Source: Rhinopithecus roxellana
Taxonomy: Eukaryota > Chordata > Mammalia > Primates > Cercopithecidae
DNA: 64,000 nt
NCBI RefSeq assembly: GCF_007565055.1
Contig: NC_044561.1
Coordinates: forward strand, 25,948,114 to 26,012,113
Direction: 5' to 3'
Position 1 is the first letter of the stretch. Each line of letters opens with the position of its first letter. A model generated the notes under the pieces. It was not told the origin of the DNA and made no database searches. It saw only the letters and a program-made list of their open reading frames with translations. A program made the position numbers and the translations under genes. Below are positions 57,005-64,000 of the stretch, one piece after another.

Positions 57005-59075
57005 GCGAGAGAAAAGGGCTATGAGAAATTCCACACAAAGACACCTTTGTGCAAATAAAAAGTAAACAGGAACTGAATAACAAGCTAGTTAAGACCATGC
57101 GCTGGAAAATACGGCGTCTGAGCAGATGCAGCCCAACTCTTTGAAGCAATAGATGAACTGAGCAAAATTAGGGAAATGCCAGATGCATGAGAGAACACAA
57201 GAAATTAAAATAGAAAAGCTCAGAAATACGCTGGCTAAACAAGGAGGGGAAGTCAAAAGACTGAAAGGGTGCGGAAGAATTTTTTTGAAAGAAAAAGGCA
57301 CATTTTAGAAACGAGAATTGAAACAGTACGTACACAGAGTGAACAGACACCAAGAGATCACAGTCAAATCAGTGAGAGGTAGAAAGGAGAAATGGGGGGC
57401 AGGGGAGAATCTCAAAGTAAAGATGATAGAAAAACATCACAGTTATGGGATAGAAGCAAAGAAGATCCGGATACAGGTGGACAGAAACGCCCAAAAGTGG
57501 AGAGGAAGAAGATGGAAGAGACGCCAGGCTCGCCACGTCCTGAAAGCCATCGTTGCTGAACTTGAGGAAGATGTGACCAGGGAGTGCCTTCTTGTACCCA
57601 GGACCCTAAAGCACCCAGAATGGTCAACACTGAACAATATTCTAATAAAACACTGGGCTTTGAAGATAGAGAAGGCGTCTGCTGGACAATGTGAGGAAAT
57701 CAGTAGGGTGACGTTAGAATTTCTCAGCCAATCGGGAATTTCTGAGCTAAAAGGAAACGATGTTTGCATGGACAACAGCCATAAACCGGGACTGTTTTGA
57801 GCAAATAGGGACACACAGCCACTGTGCGTGCAAGAGAAGAGTAATGAGATTGTCATTCAATTTCTCAACAGCAACACTTTGTACGGAAGACAATGGGGAA
57901 ACGTTTAAGAAACTCAAGAAGCAGAATGCAAGTCAAGTTTGTTTTTGTTTTATGTTTTTTGTTTTTGTTTTTTTGAGACGGAATCTTGCTCAGTCACCCA
58001 GGCTGGAGCGCAGTGGTGCAATCTCGGCTCACTGCAACCGCTGCCTCCCGGGTTCAAGTGATTCTCGTGCCTCAGTCTCCCAAGTAGCTGGATTACAGGC
58101 ATACACCACCACACCTGGCTAATATTTGTACTTTCAGTAGAGATGGGGTTTCACCATGTTGGCCAGGTTGGTCTTGAACACCTGACCTCAAGCGATCTAC
58201 CTGACTCGGCCTCCCAATGTGCTGAGGTTACAGGCATGACCCACCGTGCCCAGTCAAGTCAAGGGTTTTGTACCCTACCTAACTGACCTTCAGATATAGA
58301 CCACAGACAATTATGAACAAGTAAGAACTCAAGCCCCACATACCCTATGGGTCCTTCCTGGGAACCAGCTCCAGAAGGACCTGCAGGTAAACCCAGAGGT
58401 TACAGCAGAAGCCTCAGCATAAGACCCAGGCTGAGCACACACAGCAGTGTGGGGTTGTTGTACGCTGAGAAAACACAATTACAACTAATCTGCAGGAAAA
58501 CCAGGATATGTGGAAGGTGGGAGAACTCTCTGATTGCCTCCTAGATCTTGACTGAGAGCAGCAAGACACGACTTTGTTTAAATGCTGAAGAAAAGGGTGG
58601 GAAGGGAGAAGAGGTTGCTGGCTCATTTCACAACTGCTTATTATGGAAACGAATGCAGAGCAGCCATGCATGAGAAGAGCAGAGATTAAAAAAAAAAAAG
58701 CAAGGATAACTGTATCAGAACAAACACACAAATATTCCCAAACACCAGATACAGCCAAAAAAGCCAAGAATTTTAAGAAATCATAAGCCACACATGAGCG
58801 TGCTGAGGCCAGACATATAGGCTGTGTCAGTGCATGTACAAAGGCTTAACTCCCCCACTCAAAGCTATGTGAGCCAAAAAGACCTGCCTCTGTGATACAT
58901 GCATGAGATCTGTGTGAGACAAAGAGGTTTACCAGGGCAAAAATAACAACATGAGCAAAGAAATGCTAAGAAAGCACAATTAGAAAGGAAGCAGGGTCCA
59001 TGTGATTGGTCTCTGGCAAGAAGGGTTCAGACCGAAGCATTCAACAGGACGGAGACAGAATTCACAACAAAAGTA
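57005..59075 (+). mobile_element. HAL1/L1-like LINE, decayed
   Basis: Purine-rich, Lys-type coding texture typical of an L1/HAL1 ORF1 is seen at 57120-57930, and 'tcaatttctcaacagcaacac...gaagacaatgggg' and 'ggttttgtaccctacctaactgaccttcag' match HAL1 3' parts in order across the Alu at 57938. A 160-codon frame (57318-57800) survives but I see no intact domain. HAL1 is a half-L1 with ORF1 only. The assignment is tentative. Confidence 0.45.
57938..58251 (-). mobile_element. Full Alu, antisense, with target duplication
   Basis: An interrupted T-tail, 'gagacggaatcttgctcagt' and an end 'ccaccgtgccca' are present. The target duplication agtcaag is at 57931-57937 and 58252-58258, inside the LINE. 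Confidence 0.95.
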
Positions 59076-59078
59076 GAA

Positions 59079-59541
59079 TTGATCCTTGAACTGCATGGGG
59101 ATAGGGGATGCTGCCTGCTGTGCAGTTAAAGATCTGCATTTCAATTTTGACTCCCCAAAAACTTCACTACTACTAGTAGCCTAATGTTGACTGGAAGCCT
59201 GATTGATAACATACAAAAATCAATTAACACATATTTTTTATGTTGTCTGTATTATATGCCATATTCTTACAACGAAGCAAGCTAGAGAAAAGAAAAGGTT
59301 ATTAAGAAAATCATAAGGCAGAGAAAATGTGTTTAGTATTCATAAAGTGGAAGTGGATCATCGCAAAGCTTTCCATCCTCGTGGCCTTCATGTTGAGTGG
59401 GCTGAGGGGGAGGAAGAGGAGGAGGAAGAGGTGGAGGAGGAGGGGCTGGTCTTGCTCTCTCAGGGGTGGCAGAGGCAGAAGAAAATTCATGTAAAAGTGA
59501 CTCATGCAGTTCAAACCCATGTTATTCAAGTGCCAACTGAA
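59079..59541 (+). mobile_element. Tigger2-like (MER8-related) pogo DNA transposon
   Basis: The ends are 'ttgatccttgaactgcatgg' (59079) and 'cccatgttattcaagtgccaact' (to 59541), imperfect inverted repeats. The interior reads 'gactccccaaaaacttcact', 'tagcctaatgttgac', 'aagcaagctagagaaaagaaaagg' and a GA-rich segment 59400-59450 followed by 'ggtcttgctctctcaggggtgg', in the Tigger2a consensus order. The GA-rich stretch is thus part of the element and not a separate simple repeat. Confidence 0.7.
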
Positions 59542-59760
59542 TAATTTTTTTTTATTTTGGCGCATTCAGTAACAAGCAAAAGTTTGATAAAGAGAAACTA
59601 CAAAATATAACAAATTCTGATGAATACAAAATTTTGACAGACACTGCTAAAAACAGTAAAATACACCTAAGGGTGGAAAAAATAGATGAAATGGACAAAG
59701 CATCAGGTTACGGTTAGTCCTGAACAACACGTAGATGCCACCTACAGATTCTGAATTTTA

Positions 59761-60102
59761 TTTTATTTTATTTTATTTTATTTTATTTTATTTTATTTTA
59801 TTTTATTTTTTTTTTTTTTTTGAGGCGGAGTCTCGCTCTGTCGCCCGGACTGGAGTGCAGTGGCCAGATCTCAGCTCACTGCAAGCTCCGCCTCCCGGGT
59901 TTACGCCATTCTCCTGCCTCAGCCTCCCGAGTAGCTGGGACTACAGGCGCCCGCCACCTCGCCCGGCTAGTTTTTTGTATTTTTAGTAGAGACGGGGTTT
60001 CACCATGTTAGCCAGGATGGTCTCGATCTCCTGACCTCGTGATCCGCCCGTCTCGGCCTCCCAAAGTGCTGGGATTACAGGCTTGAGCCACCGCGCCCGG
60101 CC
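59761..60102 (-). mobile_element. AluYR (Old World monkey-specific branch), antisense
   Basis: It has a (TTTTA)n tail of about ten units plus T-run, and ends '...gccaccgcgcccggcc'. The sense strand carries 'ggctcaagcc', 'gccgagacgggcgg', 'aaactagccgggcgaggtgg', 'ggagaatggcgtaaaccc' and 'gagatctggccactgc', which together mark the macaque/baboon AluYR branch. It has a perfect 14-bp target duplication gattctgaatttta at 59747-59760 and 60103-60116 and few substitutions. Inserted in the L1. Confidence 0.9.
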
Positions 60103-60257
60103 GATTCTGAATTTTAAACTGTGAACTACTTTTTTAAGTGCACGTGATGTATCTATAAACACCGACCACATTATTAGGCCTAAATAAAAGCAATTAGTAT
60201 TCTGAGCATGGTATCACCATGAATCAAAGAGGAAATTTAAAACAAAATGATAGAATG

Positions 60258-62637
60258 CAGGTATACCTCAGAGATATTGTGGGTTCAGCTCCAGGCCACT
60301 GCAATAAAGTGAATATCACAATAAGGTGAGTTACACACATATTTTAGTTTCCTAGTGCATATATGTTAGGTTTACACTATATTGTAGTCTATTAAGTATA
60401 AAATAGCATTACATCTAAAAATGTAATGAGCATACCTTATTTTAAAATACTTTAGTGCTAAAAAAAATAGTAACAATCCTCCAAGCCTTCAGCAAGCCAT
60501 AATCTTTTTGTTGGTGGAGGGCCTTGCCTGGATGTTGGTGGCTGATGACTGATCAGGGTGGTGGTTGCTGAAGGTTGGGGTGGCTGTGGCAATTTTGTAA
60601 AATGACACAACGGTGAAGTCTGCCCCGTCAATGGACTCTTCCTTCCATATAAGATGTTTCTGTAGCATGCAATTCTGTTTGATAATATTTTACTCGCAGA
60701 GCTTCTTTCAAAATTAGACTCAATCCACTCAAACCCTGCTGCTGCTTTATCAACAAAGTATAAAGAATATTCCAAAACCTTTGCTGTGTTTTCAACAATG
60801 TTCACATTGTTTTCACCACGAGAAGTTTCCATCTCAATAAACTGCTTTCTGTGATCATCCCTAAGAAGCTGCCCCTCATTCGTTCAAGCTTTATCAAGAC
60901 ATTGCAGCAATGTAGCCACAGAGGTGCCACCTCTAATTCTAGTTCTCTTGCTGTTTCCACCACATCTGCAGTGACTCCCTCCACTGAAACCTTCAGCTCC
61001 TCAAAGCCATTCCTGAGGGCTGGAATCAACTTCTTCTAAACTCCTATCAGTGTTGATATTTTGACCTCCTCTCATGAATCACAAATGCTCTTAATGATGT
61101 CTAGAATGGTGAATCCTTTCCACAATGTTTGCAATTGACTTTGCCCAGGTCCATCAGAGGAATCATAATCTATGGCAGTTATAGCCTTATAAAATGTATT
61201 TCTTAAAGAATAAGACATTAACATTGAAATTACTCCTTGATCCATGGGCTGCAGAATGGATGTTGTGTTAGCAGCATGAAAACAACATTCATTCCCTTGA
61301 ACATCTCCATCACAGCTCTTGGGTGACGAGATACCTTATCAATGAGCAGTGATATAGTGAAAGGAATCTTTTTTCTGAGCAGTAGGTCTCAATAGTGGAC
61401 TTAAATATTCAGTAGACCATGCCATACACAGGTGGGCTGTCATCCGTGCTTTGCTCTCCTACTTACAGAGTCATGGGCAGAATAGATTTTGCATAATCCT
61501 TAAGGGCCCTAGGATTTTCTGAATGATCAATAAATGTTGACTTGCACTTAAAGTCAGGAGCTGCATGAACCCCTCACAGGAGAGTCAGCCTGTCCTTGAA
61601 GCCAGGAATTGACTTCTCCTCTCTAGCTATGGAAGTCTTAGATGGCATCTTCTTCCAGTAGAAGGTTGTTTTATCTTCATTGAAAATCTGTTTAGAGTAG
61701 CCACCTGCATCAACAGTCTCAGCTGGATCTCCGGGAGAACTTGCTGCAGCTTCTCCATCAGCACTTGCTGCTTCTCCTTGCACTTTTATGGAGACGACTT
61801 CTTTCCTTCAGCCTCATGAACAAAGCTCTGCTTGCTTCCAACTTTTCTTCTGCAGCTTCCTCTCTTCTCTCACCCTTCCCAGGACTGAAGAGAGTTAGGG
61901 TCTTCCTCCGGATTAGGCTTTGGCTTAAGGGAATATTGTGGCTGGTTTGATCTTCTATTCAGAACACTCAAACTTTCTCCATATCAGCAACAAGCCTGTT
62001 TGCTTTCTTGCCATTCGTGTGTTCACTGGAGGAGCACTTTTCATTACCTTCAAGAACTTTTCCTTTTCACTCACACCGTGGCTGACCATTTGGCACAAGA
62101 GCCTCGCTTTCTGCCCATCTTGGCATTGGACCTGCCTTCCCGACCAAGCCCCATCGCTTCTAGCTTCTGATTTAAATCAAGAGACTTGTGGCTCTTCTCT
62201 TCACTTGAACCCTTAGAGGACACTGTAGGGTTATTAATTGACCTGATTTCAATGCTGTTGTGTCTCAGGGAATAGGAAGGCCGGAGGAGAGGGAAAGAGA
62301 TGGGGAATAGATGGTCAGTGAAGCAATCAGAACACACACATTTGTCTGTTAAGTTTGCCATCAGATATGGGTGCAGTCTGTGGTGTCCCCAAAACAATTA
62401 CAATGGTAACATCGAAGATCACAGATCACCATAACAGATAGAATAACAATGAAAGAAACTGAAACGCTGTGAAAATTATCCAGATGTGACACTGAGACAC
62501 AAAGTGAGCACACGCTCTTGGAAAAATGGTGGCAATAGACTTTCTCAATGCAGGGTTGCCACAGACCTTCAATTTGCAGAAAATGCCATTTCCGCAAAGT
62601 GCAATAAAGCAAAGTGTAATAAAACAAGGTATGCCTG
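60258..62637 (-). mobile_element. Tigger1 DNA transposon, near full length
   Basis: The ends are CAGGTATACCTC (60258) and ...GGTATGCCTG (62637), inverted repeats continuing with 'gcaataaagtgaatatcac' and 'tgcaataaagcaaagtg' on opposite ends. The length of 2,380 bp is close to the 2.4-kb full element. It inserted in an L1 ORF2; the TA target duplication has decayed. Tigger elements moved early in primate/eutherian evolution by a pogo-type cut-and-paste transposase. Confidence 0.95.
60467..62224 (-). pseudogene. Tigger1 pogo-type transposase pseudogene
   Basis: In the living element this gene encodes a pogo/Tigger transposase: an N-terminal CENP-B-like helix-turn-helix DNA-binding half and a C-terminal DDE-type catalytic half. 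Here the frame is broken by many stops and indels. A surviving 69-residue piece at 61783-61574 contains GYSKQIFNEDKTTFYWKKMP, matching the first catalytic region (FN-D-E-T-F/YWKKMP) with D kept but E changed to K. The C-terminal part survives at 60832-60458 (...DKAAAGFEWIESNFERSS...). The start codon position reads GTG in place of ATG at about 62224. It cannot encode an active transposase. Confidence 0.9.
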
Positions 62638-64000
62638 ACTCTGGCGAATTACAATAATTAAAAAAATGAATCCCAGATCTATGAAATGCATCTATAGCTG
62701 AGCTTTGAAAAATTCATAATAAGTATTTTCATTAAAATGAACAAAATAAATACTCAATTTAAAAATGGGAAAAAATATCCATATAGTACCTGGAAAGAAA
62801 TAGAAGGAAGTAATTCACAATGAGAAAAGAAAAAAAAGACAAGAATGACATAATGCAGAAAATCTCTGTGTTATGACGACATTAATCAAGCGGGTGCCTT
62901 TGGAAAGGACAAGCTGCTGAACCCCTTGTTTTGGTCATGTTTGAACAGGATGCCTTTCCCATTACTTTCACCCTACAGGTTCCCTCCACTCCGTCCTTTT
63001 CCTTACAGTTAAACGGTTGAAAAACTTGGGCCGTGCTGTTCATTCAACCGGTCCCTCTGTCCTTTGTCCTGGGAAATGGCAACTGGATTCCAATAACCAA
63101 CTTCATTTTTTTAAAAGGAAAAGCACAAATGTACAAAGGAGGAAATGACAAGGAGGAAATAGCTGTCAAAATGAAAGAATTTTTAATTTAAAAATTGTTA
63201 CAAACAAATTGAAGACCTAATTGAAATTGACAACTTCCAAGAAAAAAAAGTTTACTGAAAAATGACTCAAGTCACAGTAGGAAATCTAAAAAGGCCAATT
63301 TTCTACCAGAAGTGAAACTATAGTTATTTTCAATGAAACAAGCCAAAAAAAAAAAAAAAAAAGCCAAAGTGATTTCACAAGGGAATTTTAGCAAATATCT
63401 AAACTCTTATTGCTACTTTGAGTATTTAGAAGCATAGATAAAGGGGGACAATTTCCAAATCCTATTTGTGAAGCAAGAAAGGCACTCATCTGAATCTTTT
63501 TCAAGCACAATAAAAATACAGATTAGTATCACTTACGAACACTAATGCAAAATGTCAAATATGATATTTAGAAATTTTCAAATAATAGAGTAGATAATTT
63601 GTAAACAAAATCCTAATCACATTAAAAATTAAATATAACATGACAATTGGGGCTTATTCCAGGAATGCAGGGATAATTCAATATTAAGAAAAACATTCAT
63701 ATAATACATTCATTATATTAATTGGTCTAGATGAAAAAATCCAGTCATATTTATAAAAGTTAAAAGGTCATTTAACAAAATTCAACACTCATTCCATACA
63801 CAAAATAATATTTAGTAAAATAATAATTGATGGATTTTTTAACCTGATAAACGTTATAGACTTTAATTCCAAAGCCAGCATTTACTTAATGGAGAAATGG
63901 CATAAGCATTTCCACTAAATGCACAAACAAGACTATGATGGCCACTCTTCCCACTAGTGCTTAACATTCTAGTGGAAGTCACAGCCAACGCAGTTAGACA

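Larger units (their letters stand above)
59542..64000 (+). mobile_element. Old L1 ORF2, interrupted by AluYR and Tigger1, running off the end
   Basis: ORF2 words flank each insertion: 'agtgcacgtgatgtatct' and 'gaccacattattaggcctaaa' at 60130-60185, then after Tigger1 'ccaggaatgcagggataattcaatatta' (63659-63686), 'catttaacaaaattcaacactc' (63771-63793) and 'cacttcttcccac'-type RT words near 63940. The window ends before the YADD catalytic box. Bases 62880-63110 read differently (GC-balanced, 'gttccctccactccgtcc') and may be another insert. Confidence 0.7.

Noticed and set aside
57318..57800. 160-codon Lys/Arg-rich frame as a gene
   Set aside because: It lies in a sequence that aligns with a decayed HAL1/L1-like LINE and shows no intact domain.
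61574..61783. Intact transposase-derived (domesticated) gene
   Set aside because: Only short in-frame pieces survive between stops; E of the first catalytic region is changed to K and the start ATG is lost.

Overview
The window is nuclear DNA from a primate, and most likely from an Old World monkey (Cercopithecidae). Alu, L1PA, MaLR (MST/MLT1) and Tigger elements place it in primates. The youngest-looking insertion, an Alu at 59761-60102 with a perfect 14-bp target duplication, carries the diagnostic changes of the AluYR branch that amplified only in Old World monkeys. These calls are from memory of family consensus sequences; no search was run.

I found no protein-coding exon, tRNA, rRNA or CRISPR array that I can support. 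The long open frames lie in simple or tandem repeats, in decayed L1 or transposase sequence, or in GC-rich DNA where long frames arise by chance. The window reads as intergenic or intronic sequence, with GC-rich blocks rich in minisatellites alternating with AT-rich blocks of L1.

Layout. 0.8-2.5 kb: an ERVK-type LTR whose U3 carries a 48-bp tandem array, then about 1.1 kb of GT-rich minisatellite. 3-10.3 kb: old sense L1 fragments, interrupted by Alus, by an AT-rich palindrome at 3.5 kb and by an antisense L1 5'-end/ORF1 fragment at 7.2-8.9 kb. 10.3-17.4 kb: mostly unique DNA with small tandem duplications, a MER53 hairpin related to miR-1302, an L2 remnant and an LTR-like repeat. 17.5-18.3 kb: a 5'-truncated L1PA. 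20-28 kb: Alus, a GGAT tetranucleotide array, an MST LTR with an internal 53-bp amplification, a 70-bp minisatellite and a polypyrimidine tract. 29.4-31.5 kb: a Tigger fragment, then an L1 ORF2 holding nine exact-period copies of a 26-bp unit. 32-59 kb: unique GC-rich DNA with scattered Alu, L1, L2, MIR, MLT1 and hAT remnants, further minisatellites, a 0.4-kb inverted duplication (45.8 and 48.0 kb) and several AT-rich, homeodomain-site-rich islands that look like conserved noncoding elements. 59-64 kb: Tigger2-like, then an L1 ORF2 that hosts both the AluYR and a near-complete Tigger1 and runs off the window end.

No set of genes working together is visible. What is worth following up is (i) the candidate developmental enhancers, strongest at 51.24-51.85, 44.28-44.77 and 33.84-34.07 kb; (ii) the recurrent tandem amplification of short units inside transposons; (iii) the miR-1302-like hairpin; and (iv) the inverted repeats.
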